Source: Candidatus Cloacimonadota bacterium (GTDB taxonomy: Bacteria > Cloacimonadota > Cloacimonadia > Cloacimonadales > Cloacimonadaceae). From it: a DNA stretch of 21,392 nt. Shown here piece after piece: positions 1 through 7,710 of this stretch. Both the position numbers and the translations under genes were made by a program. Below the pieces are notes generated by a model. The model saw only the letters and a list, made by a program, of their open reading frames with translations, ran no database searches and was not told the origin of the DNA. The number at the start of each line of letters is the position of its first letter. Position 1 is the stretch's first letter. Location of the stretch: positions 1-21,392 of the forward strand of contig JAQUJJ010000058.1 of NCBI GenBank assembly GCA_028681035.1, written 5' to 3'.

Positions 1-360
1 GAAGGGGTTTATGCCTTCCCTGAAAAGTTCAATCCTATCGTACTGGATTCTTTTTACAGGGATCCCGTTGCCAATGCTTTCATGGCTCAGATAGAGTTTT
101 TCAATGGCAGATTAGATAGGCAGAAGCTGATTCAAACTTGTAGGGGGATTGTGCTGGAAGATAGAACTCTCGCAGAGGATTATCACATTTTCGGCAAAGC
201 TCAACGCATATTGCAGAATATGTCCGAACCAGAGTTTATCACCTACCAGCGTACCTAAAGACTTATGACAGAACAAATACAAGAGCCAGATCTCTTAGTA
301 TATTTCAAAGCAGATGTTTCCGTCCTCCGCGCCAGAATACGAGAGAGGACGCGAAAGTGA
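1..360 (+). pseudogene. Deoxynucleoside kinase domain 1, broken (5' end outside window)
   Basis: Frame 1 from the window edge reads as a deoxynucleoside kinase (dGK/dAK type, which phosphorylates deoxynucleosides for salvage). Seen are the substrate-lid stretch NAFMAQIEFFNGR, then EDRTLAED (the DR motif), then EPDLLVYFKADV. The P-loop must lie upstream of the window. Two lesions interrupt it. TAA at 256-258 stands where the family has an aromatic residue (ITYQRT-stop-RLMTEQI), and homology resumes at once in the same frame. Then at the GAGAGA tract around 341-346 the frame moves from 1 to 2, and RIRER in frame 1 continues as GRESELAIPAEYL in frame 2. Restoring one lost GA unit would align it with the usual RI-x-x-RGR pattern. 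The rest of domain 1 and all of domain 2 follow in the downstream frame. This is a decayed first half of a tandem kinase, or the lesions are assembly errors. Confidence 0.8.
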
Positions 361-1279
361 ACTGGCTATTCCTGCGGAATACCTCGAACTGCTAAATAAT
401 CTGTACGAGGATTTCATAGCTCACCATGTAGGGTGTCCTGTGCTGGTTATTGATGCAGATAAAGCAGTGGATAAGGCAGAGTGGCAGCGGCGTACCATCA
501 ACTTGGTGGCAGAACAGGTGAAAGCTTTGGGGCTGCGTGTTTCCAGCCCGGGTATCAGTGAATGGGTTACTTTGCCGCAGACTGAAGCCACGCTAAAAGC
601 TATTGATGTAGAGCGTAATCTGGAACAATACCTGTCAGAACACCCAAAGCTGATAACTATAGCCGGCAATGTGGGATTGGGAAAATCCACGCTCACCACC
701 ATTATGGGACGCAGCCTTAAGATAAATACCCTGTATGAAAAACCAGAAGAGAATCCCCTTTTGGAGAAGTTTCTGGGAGATAAGAAAACCTATTGCTACG
801 ATTTACAGCTACATTTTCTGGAAATGAGAGCCAAGCAACGGCGGTTGGGTAAAAGTGGAGATGGAAGCTACGTGAAAGACCGCTCACTTCCAGAAGATTT
901 GTTGGTGTTTTGTAATCAGTTCCATGCCGATGGCTTGCTTACCGATGATGAATTAGACAATCTGGTTACGCAGTTCCAAACTGTTAACAGGCAGCTCCCT
1001 TCATCTGATCTGATCATCCTTTTACAGGGGAGTCCATCCTTGGCTTGGGAACGCATTCAGCAACGCGGACGGGAAATGGAAATCGAAGGCGGATGGAAAT
1101 CCACGGAGATAAATAACCTGAATCACTTGTATAAAGCCTACGGAGCTAACGTTGTAAAGCTGGGTTTTCACAATGCTCCTGTCCTGGAAATCGATGTGGA
1201 AAAGCTTGATCTCACCAATCGCATCCATGTGGGTTACATCTTCGAGCGCGTGCTGGAAATCCTAAAGAACCAAGATTAA
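314..1279 (+). CDS. Deoxynucleoside kinase, second domain of a tandem fusion
   Basis: Open frame of 321 codons. Residues from about 13 to 100 are the C-terminal part of the upstream, broken kinase domain (IPAEYLELLNNLYEDFI onward) plus a linker. A complete second kinase domain follows: P-loop GNVGLGKST at 118-126, EKPEENPLLEKF from 142, lid helix QLHFLEMR, KDRSLPED at 188-195 (the DR motif), SDLIILLQG and a basic lid region WERIQQRGRE. It would use ATP to make dNMPs from deoxynucleosides in the cytoplasm. The ATG at 314 lacks a Shine-Dalgarno sequence and lies out of frame inside domain 1, so it is probably not a natural start. The natural product would be a single double-kinase protein of about 430 or more residues starting upstream of the window. 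Separate dGK and dAK subunits are known in lactobacilli; here the two are fused. Family assignment is strong, substrate unknown. Confidence 0.85.
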   Translation: MFPSSAPEYERGRESELAIPAEYLELLNNLYEDFIAHHVGCPVLVIDADKAVDKAEWQRRTINLVAEQVKALGLRVSSPGISEWVTLPQTEATLKAIDVERNLEQYLSEHPKLITIAGNVGLGKSTLTTIMGRSLKINTLYEKPEENPLLEKFLGDKKTYCYDLQLHFLEMRAKQRRLGKSGDGSYVKDRSLPEDLLVFCNQFHADGLLTDDELDNLVTQFQTVNRQLPSSDLIILLQGSPSLAWERIQQRGREMEIEGGWKSTEINNLNHLYKAYGANVVKLGFHNAPVLEIDVEKLDLTNRIHVGYIFERVLEILKNQD

Positions 1280-1298
1280 AAACCTGCTCTTGCGTACC

Positions 1299-1349
1299 GT
1301 CGCTTGCTATAGCGACGCACATTTTGGTGTCGGCGGAACAGCCTCCGCC
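1299..1349. repeat. Pair of hairpins downstream of the kinase gene
   Basis: Two short hairpins lie 15 bp apart: GTCGCT-tgctat-AGCGAC (1299-1316) and GGCGGA-acagcc-TCCGCC (1332-1349). They start 20 bp after the kinase stop codon. No T-run follows, so this is not an ordinary intrinsic terminator. The paired-hairpin layout resembles the twin-hairpin elements at 1565 and 18611, but sequence similarity is too low to place it in that family. Confidence 0.45.
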
Positions 1350-1399
1350 CTTACCTTCGCTGCCGATAATGAAAGTAGTGTTCTGAAGACCAGCATCTT

Positions 1400-1509
1400 C
1401 CTTGCTTATGCGAAGCCGATTAGATGCCCATCTGAAGCGGTGTTGATCGGGTTGCATCCCGATGAGATCCCGATCGGATCCCGATGAAACCCCCTTCGGA
1501 TGAGCAAGG
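1400..1509. mobile_element. 110-bp MITE-like element, copy 1
   Basis: Terminal inverted repeats CCTTGCTTATGCGAA (1400-1414) and TTCGGATGAGCAAGG (1495-1509) match at 13 of 15 positions when one is reverse-complemented. The interior holds GATCGGG from 1445, then CCCGAT and a GATCCCGATCGGATCCCGAT tract. A second copy at 16786-16896 has nearly the same length, similar ends, and the GATCGGG motif at the same offset of 45 bp. It encodes no protein, so movement would need a transposase from elsewhere. Confidence 0.7.
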
Positions 1510-1521
1510 AAGAGGGTGTAG

Positions 1522-1541
1522 AGCAGGATTCCAATCCTGCT
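1522..1541. repeat. Dispersed TGTAGA-hairpin repeat, copy 1
   Basis: Perfect 9-bp stem AGCAGGATT-cc-AATCCTGCT just after GTGTAG. Related copies stand at 13269 and 16929. The TGTAGA leader and central TCC are shared, while the stem bases differ yet still pair. Confidence 0.6.
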
Positions 1542-1564
1542 GAAGTCCTTTAGTGCAGGTGATT

Positions 1565-1612
1565 GTAACTTCACACGCCTCGTGTGAAAACAGCCGGGGC
1601 GGCTGTTGTTAC
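1565..1612 (+). repeat. GTAAC-bounded twin-hairpin element, copy 1
   Basis: The element starts with GTAAC and ends with GTTAC. Between them are two 8-bp hairpins back to back: TTCACACG-cct-CGTGTGAA (1570-1588) and AACAGCCG-ggg-CGGCTGTT (1589-1607). With the outer 5-bp pair it can fold as a three-way junction or cruciform. A copy in the opposite orientation is at 13361-13409, and a longer relative at 18611-18687. It lies in the 549-bp gene-free stretch between the kinase and the HEPN-like gene. Confidence 0.75.
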
Positions 1613-1706
1613 TGAATGTGAGTTAAAAAAGTGGGAACAAAGTTATAAGTGATACAATTATTTGACAGCTAGAAACACAGCATTCGAAGTCAGGGATAGA
1701 TTGATG

Positions 1707-1735
1707 TTGACAGTTACAAACTTATAGTTTTATAC
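1707..1735 (+). promoter_or_regulatory. Possible sigma-70-type promoter for the HEPN-like gene
   Basis: TTGACA at 1707-1712, a 17-bp spacer, then TTATAC at 1730-1735. It lies about 95 bp upstream of the start codon at 1829 and in AT-rich sequence unlike the repeats before it. The -35 is a perfect consensus, the -10 is weaker, and promoter rules for this lineage are not known to me. Confidence 0.4.
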
Positions 1736-1828
1736 GTTATCTGCTAACGAGAAGCATCATTTGAATTCAAGGTGTAATGAAGCCATGTTAGCCAAGCGTA
1801 GTATAACATCTGTGTTAAGGAGCGTGTA

Positions 1829-3130
1829 ATGTTCGCAGTTATAGTTAAGGATTTTATTCAGAGCATTGATAATTTGAGGGATTTCTCCCACCATTTAAGT
1901 AGATATCTTATTGATTCATATAACTATGAACAAGAAGTCTCTCAGCTTGAAATTGATTATAACACAACGTACATTAAGATAAAAACTGATTCTTTGCTTA
2001 GAGAAGTCGAGGTAGAGAAGTTGGAATGCAATCTTGTACGAATTGAGGATCGGATTAAGACATTATGTGGCGAGGATGCTTACTTTCGTAAATTTCCACT
2101 TTCTCCACCAACAAAGCCGAGATCATTTAACCAGAGAGCTGTTTTGCTTTTTGTAAAAGGTAGATGGTACTTCCCAACATATGGAGAATGCGATTCTAAG
2201 AGCTTTCTTGATCATTGTAACACGATTTACAAAAGCACTTTTATAAATTTGATAACTACAGTGGAATTCTATATTACAAAACTGTTTCACGCTCATTACA
2301 ACAAATATCCTGAGGCAGCAGAGCTAAGTAAGAAAACTCTTACTTATGAAGAATTAAACGATATGGGATCGATTGAAGCAGCTACCAAATATCTGATTGA
2401 CCATAAGATAGACAAAATACTAAAAGACGGTACTGAAGCTTGGATTGGTGAATTTGAAAATAAGATCAAGCTAGAGCTTAAATATGTTAAACCAGTCTTG
2501 TATAAAGTAACTGAGTTATTTCAGCGCAGAAACTTATTGGTGCATAATATGGGGATTATCGATGCAAGATACTGGGGTAAGGTTGATAAATGTTTTAAAG
2601 AAAGGATGAATAAAGGTGATACACTAAGTATTGATGAAGAGTATCTAAATGACTCGATCAACTTGTTAAATGAAACGTTCATTTCTATTGCAGTAGAGCT
2701 TTGGTTGAAAGATATTGTGAATGAAGATGGAAGGATGATAGTTCTTAACAAACTTATTGACTCCTTTATGCGGGATGAAAGGTTTAGTATAGTAGAAGAA
2801 CTAAGTAAACTAATACTTCTTGATAAGAATGTCTCTCAATATGAAAAGAACTTAGCTCTTCTGAATAAGCTGTGGAGTATAAAAGAGCAAGGTGATGTTT
2901 TAGTCATCCAAAAGGAACTACAAGGTCTTGATTTTACAGAGGATGATATTAAACTGCAAGTGTACCTATTAGCTATCAAAGATGATTTTGATGGAATATC
3001 GAACATACTGGAAATTGGGATAATTGATAAGAAAATTGAAATCAATGAAATCATGGAGATTCACTTCTTATCTGAATATATATACTCCGAACATTTTAGA
3101 ATATTGTTGAACAAGGTTATTCCAGACTGA
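1829..3130 (+). CDS. HEPN-like protein with R-x4-H motif, possible RNase/defence protein
   Basis: 433 residues, with AAGGAG at 1817-1822 seven bases before the ATG. No full-length family is recognised. The clear signal is ELFQRRNLLVHNMGIIDARY (residues 229-248). This is an R-x4-H motif (R234, H239) followed by N-x-G-I-I-D, as in HEPN-type proteins of abortive-infection and toxin systems, where the R-x4-H pair makes a metal-independent RNase site. The predicted fold is largely helical. There is no signal peptide or transmembrane segment, so it should be cytoplasmic. Residues 250-433 look helical and repeat-like. The gene is noticeably richer in A+T (many AAA, ATT, GAT codons) than its neighbours and stands alone between a repeat cluster and the RAYT/REP cluster, which suggests acquisition by transfer. 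No partner antitoxin or nucleotidyltransferase is next to it. Function is inferred from one motif. Confidence 0.7.
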   Translation: MFAVIVKDFIQSIDNLRDFSHHLSRYLIDSYNYEQEVSQLEIDYNTTYIKIKTDSLLREVEVEKLECNLVRIEDRIKTLCGEDAYFRKFPLSPPTKPRSFNQRAVLLFVKGRWYFPTYGECDSKSFLDHCNTIYKSTFINLITTVEFYITKLFHAHYNKYPEAAELSKKTLTYEELNDMGSIEAATKYLIDHKIDKILKDGTEAWIGEFENKIKLELKYVKPVLYKVTELFQRRNLLVHNMGIIDARYWGKVDKCFKERMNKGDTLSIDEEYLNDSINLLNETFISIAVELWLKDIVNEDGRMIVLNKLIDSFMRDERFSIVEELSKLILLDKNVSQYEKNLALLNKLWSIKEQGDVLVIQKELQGLDFTEDDIKLQVYLLAIKDDFDGISNILEIGIIDKKIEINEIMEIHFLSEYIYSEHFRILLNKVIPD

Positions 3131-3153
3131 AACATTCCAGCGTAAGGGAGTGC

Positions 3154-3303
3154 GAGTATGCAGAGGAAACGACAAAAGTCCCTTGGGACGGCAGATATTA
3201 GCCTGAGGTGTAAACCTTCGGTATGCAGAGACAACGATTATAGTCCCTTGGGAAGAAAGATATTAGCCTGAGGTGTAAACCTCAGGTATGCAGATTATAA
3301 AGA
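3154..3303 (-). repeat. Left REP array upstream of the Y1 transposase
   Basis: Two direct units of about 65 bp begin at GTATGCAGAG (3157 and 3221). Each contains a GTCCCttGGGA hairpin (3178-3189, 3243-3252), GATATTAGC, and a variable stem. The second variable stem is CCTGAGGT-gtaa-ACCTCAGG (3267-3286). A third partial unit starts at 3287 (GTATGCAGAT). They are reverse complements of the units to the right of the transposase, so the gene is flanked by inverted arrays. Confidence 0.8.
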
Positions 3304-3340
3304 TAAAAACCCCTTGCGGGTGACAGAAACAGGAGGAAAA

Positions 3341-3775
3341 ATGGCAACATCCTATTGTTTTATGGCAGTACACATTGTGTTTTCCACAAAAGAAAGATAC
3401 CAATTCCTTTCAGGTGAGAACAATGAACATATGCACCAATATCTGGGAGGCATTATCCGCAACATTAAGGGTGAACCACTAATGATTAATGGGATGCCGG
3501 ATCATGTGCATGTGCTATGCCTGTTACCCAAAGAGATGAGTATTGCCGATTTTGTGCGAACCATAAAGGCAAACACCAGCAAATGGTTCCGAGAAAAACA
3601 TAATCCAAAGTTCGAATGGCAGGTGGGGTATGCTGCATTTTCGGTTAGTAAATCATCCCTGGAAATGGTTAAACAATACATAACTGACCAACAGAAACAC
3701 CATAGTAAGATGCTATCCATAGATGAAATGCGAATATTGATCGAGAAACATGGAATTCAAATGAATATAGAATGA
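3341..3775 (+). CDS. Y1 (HUH) single-strand transposase, IS200/RAYT-like
   Basis: 144 residues from the ATG at 3341, preceded by AGGAGG at 3331-3336. A TTG start at 3314 would add nine residues and has no such site. Family IS200/TnpA (Y1 transposase): it nicks single-stranded DNA at hairpin-marked ends using one tyrosine and a metal held by two histidines. Visible are the HUH motif DHVHV (H55, H57) and the catalytic helix VKQYITDQQKHH (Y113). FEWQVGYAAFSVSKSS is typical of the RAYT-related group found as single genes in Bacteroidota-type genomes. The length is normal for the family and the catalytic residues are present. No tnpB or other cargo gene follows. Instead REP-like hairpins lie on both sides in opposite orientation, the arrangement expected of a REP-associated tyrosine transposase that spreads short non-autonomous repeats. 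Confidence 0.9.
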   Translation: MATSYCFMAVHIVFSTKERYQFLSGENNEHMHQYLGGIIRNIKGEPLMINGMPDHVHVLCLLPKEMSIADFVRTIKANTSKWFREKHNPKFEWQVGYAAFSVSKSSLEMVKQYITDQQKHHSKMLSIDEMRILIEKHGIQMNIE

Positions 3776-3780
3776 GGCTT

Positions 3781-4364
3781 CCTGAGGCTCACGCCTCAGG
3801 CTAATATCTTTCGTCCCAAGGGACTATTATCGTCGTCTCTGCATACCGAAGGTTTACACCTCAGGTATGGATAGGAGTAGCAAACAAACCCCAAGGGGTG
3901 ACACAATAACTGGCAACAGATTGCTATATTGTTATATGTGTCGCCCTAAAAGGGCTTTATGTCTCTCTTAATGCTGACCTGGGGTTTCGCTTCGCTACAC
4001 CCCAGGCTAATATCTTTCGTCCCTGCGGGACTCTGGCAACAGATTGCTATATTGTTATATGTGTCGCCCTAAAAGGGCTTTATGTCTCTCTTAATGCTGA
4101 CCTGGGGTTTCGCTTCGCTACACCCCAGGCTAATATCTTTCGTCCCTGCGGGACTTTATCAACAGCCTGCGTTCCATGGGACTATTATCATCATCTCTAC
4201 ATACCGAAGGCTCACGCCTCAGGATAATATCTTTCGTCCCTGCGGGACTTTGTCAACAGCCTGCGTCCCAAGGGACTATTATCGTCGTCTCTGCTAACGG
4301 AGGTTTACACCTCAGGCTAATATCTGCCGTCCCAAGGGACAATTATTGCCGTCTCTACTTATCG
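3781..4364 (+). repeat. Right REP array
   Basis: About six units. Each has a variable hairpin, then CTAATATCTTTCGTCCC, a GTCCC/GGGAC hairpin, and often ATTATCGTCGTCTCTGCATA. Variable stems include CCTGAGGC-tcac-GCCTCAGG (3781-3800), CCTGGGGT pairing with ACCCCAGG (from 3981 and 4104) and GGCTCACGCC (from 4210). The GTCCC hairpin loop varies between aa and tgc. A second direct repeat, TCAACAGCCTGCGT, occurs near 4159 and 4252. Short reading frames of 64-71 codons across this stretch run through the repeats and are not genes. The array ends at the XRE remnant. Confidence 0.8.
3910..4155 (+). repeat. Perfect 123-bp tandem duplication inside the REP array
   Basis: Bases 3910-4032 and 4033-4155 are identical by eye. 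Each copy carries an AACAGATTGCTATATTGTTA stretch, a CCCTaaaAGGG hairpin and one full REP unit ending in GGGACT. The lack of any difference points to a recent duplication. Confidence 0.85.
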
Positions 4365-4448
4365 AAGTAACTCTCTTTTAAAGAACACCTCCTTCACCTT
4401 TTCGCCGAAGACCTTGGCAATCCTGAAGGCACTTTTATGGTCTAAAAA
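4359..4448 (-). pseudogene. 3' remnant of an XRE-family (HTH_3) regulator
   Basis: The minus strand reads LDHKSAFRIAKVFGEKVKEVFFKRELLR then TAA at 4361-4359, split here as LDHKSAFRIAKVFGEKV and KEVFFKRELLR. The segment AFRIAKVFG..V.EVF matches the last helices of small XRE/Cro-type repressors (usual pattern LA.RIAKVFG..IEEVF). The N-terminal DNA-binding part is missing: upstream the frame enters a run of nine A/T bases and unrelated sequence. Its stop codon falls at the very edge of the REP array, suggesting that repeat spread or a deletion cut the gene. Confidence 0.55.
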
Positions 4449-4509
4449 AAAAGGCTTTACGAAAAAGGGCAGTTTACAAACATGTGCTTAACTCTTGAGT
4501 GGAGGAAAA

Positions 4510-6762
4510 ATGCAAAGATTTTTGATGTGCAGCCTAATTGTGCTGCTGCTTACCAGCTTAGCCGGCTCCTTGTTTGCCGTGGGAGAGACCATCTATGAGA
4601 TTAAGGTGGAAGGGGCACAGAATATAGATCCAGAGTTAGTTACTTCTGCTCTAAGTTTTAGGGTTGGGGATACTATGGATCCAGAAGATGTGGCAAAATC
4701 CATCCGTAACCTGTATAAAATGGGTGTGTTTTCAGATATACAGATTGGTTCAGAGCCGTATCGCACAGGGATAAACATTACTGTTGTTGTTCAGGAAAAT
4801 CCCATAGTATCAAGCATAGAATATATCGGATTCAAGGCTGTGAAGCGTGAAAGAATAGATGAATTGGTTAGTTTGCGGATTGGCAGTTACTGGAGTGAAG
4901 CAGTAAAAAACCTGCTACTACGCAAGCTTAAGGGAGAATACTCCACCAAGGGTTTCAGCAATGCCAAGATAGAGATTTTCGAAGCCAAAGGCGATAAGAA
5001 CAAAATAGGGCTGAAGGTGCAGGCAGAAGAAGGCAAACGCGTATCTATTAAGCAGATTACCTTTACTGGCAATGAATCTTACGATACCAAAACGCTAATA
5101 AAGAAAATGAAAACCAAGCCTGCCAACTTTATCCGCTCAGGTAGATTCGAACAGGCAAAGTTTGATACAGATTTGCTTAACCTTGCGTCATTTTATCGAA
5201 AGAATGGCTATATAGACGTGAAGGTGGGTCCCTATGAATTGCAATCTGTCAGCGAGAAATCCATGGAATTGGTGATAAACCTTGAAGAAGGGATTCAGTA
5301 CAATTTTGGCTCGGTGATTATCGATGGCAACGAACACTTTAGAGATGAATTGTTACAGGCAGTTTTCACATTAAAAAGTGGGGAAGCATTTGACCAAGAG
5401 AAGTTTGATTCTCAAATAGGCACGCTTTATACCATGTACTTTGATGAAGGCTTTATCTACACAGAGATTAAGCCAGATTACCAGAAAGATGATAACCTGG
5501 TGAATGTAGTGCTAAACATTACGGAAAACACCCGTGCCCGCATCAGACAGATAAATATTTTCGGCAATAGACGCACCAAAGAGAAGGTTATTCGCAGACA
5601 GTTAGAGATATCCCCTGGTGATTATTTCCGTCAATCTCAGGTAATTCGCAGCCAGCAAAACATCTATAATCTTGGTTTCTTCGAACAGAATATAAGCCTA
5701 GATTATGAACGCATCAACAGCGAAGGTGATATAGACTTGCAGCTTGGTGTGATAGACAAATCCAGTGGTGTGGCAAATGGGGGAGTGGGCTATAACTCTC
5801 AGGATAGTTTTGTGGGTCAGCTTTCCTTTTCTCAGAATAACTTGTTCGGCAACAACTGGTCAAGCGGCTTAAAATGGGAGTTTGGCGGTACTACTCAGAA
5901 TTTTGAATTCAATTTCACCAATCCCAACCTCTATGATAGTAATCTGTTGATGGGTACCAATTTGTATTACACTAAAAAAGAATGGAGTTCTTTTTACTAC
6001 GAGATTTACACTCGTGGAGCAGGTATTCACGTGGGACAGGCAATCCCTTGGGTGGATAGAACCAGAGCTATATTGGGCTATTCGCTATATTCAAAGAAAT
6101 ACCGCATCACAGACATGGAATCTATAAATGAAAACCCGTCTGCTAATGCCACGCTAATAGAATTGAATTCCCTTGCCTGGCGTTATACCAGTGCGTTAAA
6201 CGTAACGCTTAGCCGGGATACCAGAGATAATGTGTTTTTCCCCACTACTGGAAGCCAGTTTACGCTGTACTCGGAAGTAGCTGGAGGTCCCTTGGGTGGT
6301 AATTTTGACTATTTCAAACAAATAGCACAGGTTAATTGGTACACCGATACTTGGAAGAAGCTGGTGTTGCGCACCAAATGGCGTTTCTGCTACGTTACAC
6401 CCTATGCAAACTCGAATGATGCGCCGCCGGATGAGAAATTCTATCTGGGCGGAACTGGTCCAGATGGCATCCGTGGCTTTGCAGACCGTTCAGTTGGTCC
6501 AGCCGGAGGCGGAACCAGAGCTATCATATTCTCCACAGAGCTTGGCTATCCCATTGGCAGCGATCAGATAATCGGAGTGGGTTTCTTTGATGCCGGAAAT
6601 AGCTTTAACAAACTTCGGGACTTCAACTTTATAGATTTCAAGAAAGGCGTGGGAGCTGGAATAAGAATTCGCAGTCCCTTTGGACTTATTGGTTTTGATT
6701 ATGCTTACAACCTGAACGATGGTGGCTGGGAACCACATTTACAGTTTGGGACAACCTTCTAA
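4510..6762 (+). CDS. bamA: Outer membrane protein assembly factor BamA
   Basis: 750 residues from the ATG at 4510, with GGAGG at 4501-4505; a TTG at 4495 is in frame but would overlap this site. BamA inserts beta-barrel proteins into the outer membrane. A signal peptide is visible at residues 1-23 (hydrophobic LIVLLLTSLAGSLFA). Five POTRA repeats follow, each ending in phrases such as NLYKMGVFSDI, FYRKNGYIDV, MYFDEGFI and NIYNLGFFEQNI. A 16-strand barrel takes the C-terminal half, with the conserved loop-6 motif GPDGIRGF (family VRGF/Y) and a terminal aromatic strand ending QFGTTF. The length is normal (about 750-810). It heads the long plus-strand gene string; the next gene starts on the base after its stop. 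This is the strongest evidence that the organism has an outer membrane. Confidence 0.96.
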   Translation: MQRFLMCSLIVLLLTSLAGSLFAVGETIYEIKVEGAQNIDPELVTSALSFRVGDTMDPEDVAKSIRNLYKMGVFSDIQIGSEPYRTGINITVVVQENPIVSSIEYIGFKAVKRERIDELVSLRIGSYWSEAVKNLLLRKLKGEYSTKGFSNAKIEIFEAKGDKNKIGLKVQAEEGKRVSIKQITFTGNESYDTKTLIKKMKTKPANFIRSGRFEQAKFDTDLLNLASFYRKNGYIDVKVGPYELQSVSEKSMELVINLEEGIQYNFGSVIIDGNEHFRDELLQAVFTLKSGEAFDQEKFDSQIGTLYTMYFDEGFIYTEIKPDYQKDDNLVNVVLNITENTRARIRQINIFGNRRTKEKVIRRQLEISPGDYFRQSQVIRSQQNIYNLGFFEQNISLDYERINSEGDIDLQLGVIDKSSGVANGGVGYNSQDSFVGQLSFSQNNLFGNNWSSGLKWEFGGTTQNFEFNFTNPNLYDSNLLMGTNLYYTKKEWSSFYYEIYTRGAGIHVGQAIPWVDRTRAILGYSLYSKKYRITDMESINENPSANATLIELNSLAWRYTSALNVTLSRDTRDNVFFPTTGSQFTLYSEVAGGPLGGNFDYFKQIAQVNWYTDTWKKLVLRTKWRFCYVTPYANSNDAPPDEKFYLGGTGPDGIRGFADRSVGPAGGGTRAIIFSTELGYPIGSDQIIGVGFFDAGNSFNKLRDFNFIDFKKGVGAGIRIRSPFGLIGFDYAYNLNDGGWEPHLQFGTTF

Positions 6763-7710
6763 ATGAAGTATAAGCATCTCTTTGGACCTGTTATGTCCCG
6801 CCGCTTGGGGGTATCCCTCGGTGTGGATTTGGTTCCCTATAAGTACTGTCCCTTAAACTGTGTATATTGTGAAGTGCAAAAGACTACTAATCTTACCTTG
6901 CAACGGGAAGAGTTCTTTTCTACCGAGGAGATAATTGGAGAATTGGATGCTTTTCTATCAACTAGCCCCCATCTGGATTATATAACTTTCTCAGGCGCAG
7001 GAGAACCCACCCTTAATAGCGGACTGGGAAGAATAGTAGAGCATATTAAAACCACGTATCCTGCCTATAAACTTGCCTTGCTTAGCAACGGAGTGCTCTT
7101 TAACCACTCCGAAGTAAGGGAAGAAGCTCTGGGTTGTGATGTTGTTCTTCCCTCTCTGGATGCGGCAACTCAAGGCGTGTTTGAACAGATAAACCGACCT
7201 CATTCTGACCTGAAAGTAGAAGATTTGATAAGCGGGTTGATAGATTTTAGACATGAATATAAGGGAAAAATGTGGCTGGAAGTGTTTTTGATAACTGGCA
7301 TAAACGATACTGACACAGAGCTTGCAGCCCTACTGAAGGCAATAAAGAAGATTAGCCCAGATTTGGTGCAGCTAAACAGCTTGGATCGTCCCGGTGCGGA
7401 AGCTTGGGTTAAGCCATTGACACTAATTGCATTAAAACGTGTGCGGCAGTTCTTTTCTGCTGCGCTGCCCATGCCTGTGGAAGTAATTGCCAAAGTCAAA
7501 TACGATACTCGTGGCAGCCGCTTGGATGAAGAGGTGATTAACCTGCTGCATAATACCCTGAAACGGAGACCCTCAACAGCGGAAGACCTTTCCGCAATGC
7601 TGGAAATTCATATCAATGAAGTTGGCAAGGTGCTTAGACAACTGCATCTTGAGGGAAGAGTTCTGGTGAAAAGAGAAAGCAGGGGAGTATTTTATTCATG
7701 GAAAGAGTGA
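6763..7710 (+). CDS. Radical SAM protein (COG0731-like) with C-terminal winged helix
   Basis: 315 residues; the ATG directly follows the bamA TAA, so translation is probably coupled. The [4Fe-4S]/SAM motif C-x3-C-x2-C is at C29, C33 and C36 (YCPLNCVYC). SGAGEPTL at 77-84 is the glycine-rich SAM-binding strand. The opening FGPVMSRRLGVSLGVDLVP is typical of the COG0731 group, related to wyosine-synthesis enzymes but widespread in bacteria without wyosine. Residues from about 250 look like a winged helix-turn-helix (RRPSTAEDLSAMLEIHINEV then LHLEGRVLVKRE), a common tail in this group. Substrate unknown. It overlaps ispD by 13 bp. The position between bamA and ispD does not by itself indicate a role. 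Confidence 0.88.
   Translation: MKYKHLFGPVMSRRLGVSLGVDLVPYKYCPLNCVYCEVQKTTNLTLQREEFFSTEEIIGELDAFLSTSPHLDYITFSGAGEPTLNSGLGRIVEHIKTTYPAYKLALLSNGVLFNHSEVREEALGCDVVLPSLDAATQGVFEQINRPHSDLKVEDLISGLIDFRHEYKGKMWLEVFLITGINDTDTELAALLKAIKKISPDLVQLNSLDRPGAEAWVKPLTLIALKRVRQFFSAALPMPVEVIAKVKYDTRGSRLDEEVINLLHNTLKRRPSTAEDLSAMLEIHINEVGKVLRQLHLEGRVLVKRESRGVFYSWKE

Noticed and set aside
1212..1574. 120-codon minus-strand ORF after the kinase gene, and the plus-strand ORF 1290-1487
   Set aside because: Both consist of MITE and hairpin sequence; no family motif and no ribosome site.
3154..4364. CRISPR array
   Set aside because: Repeats are irregular in spacing, occur in both orientations, contain internal hairpins and have no unique spacers of constant length; no cas gene is near.
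4082..4370. Small ORFs of 64-71 codons in the REP array
   Set aside because: They read through repeat units, overlap each other in different frames and repeat the same peptide words (FVPAGL).
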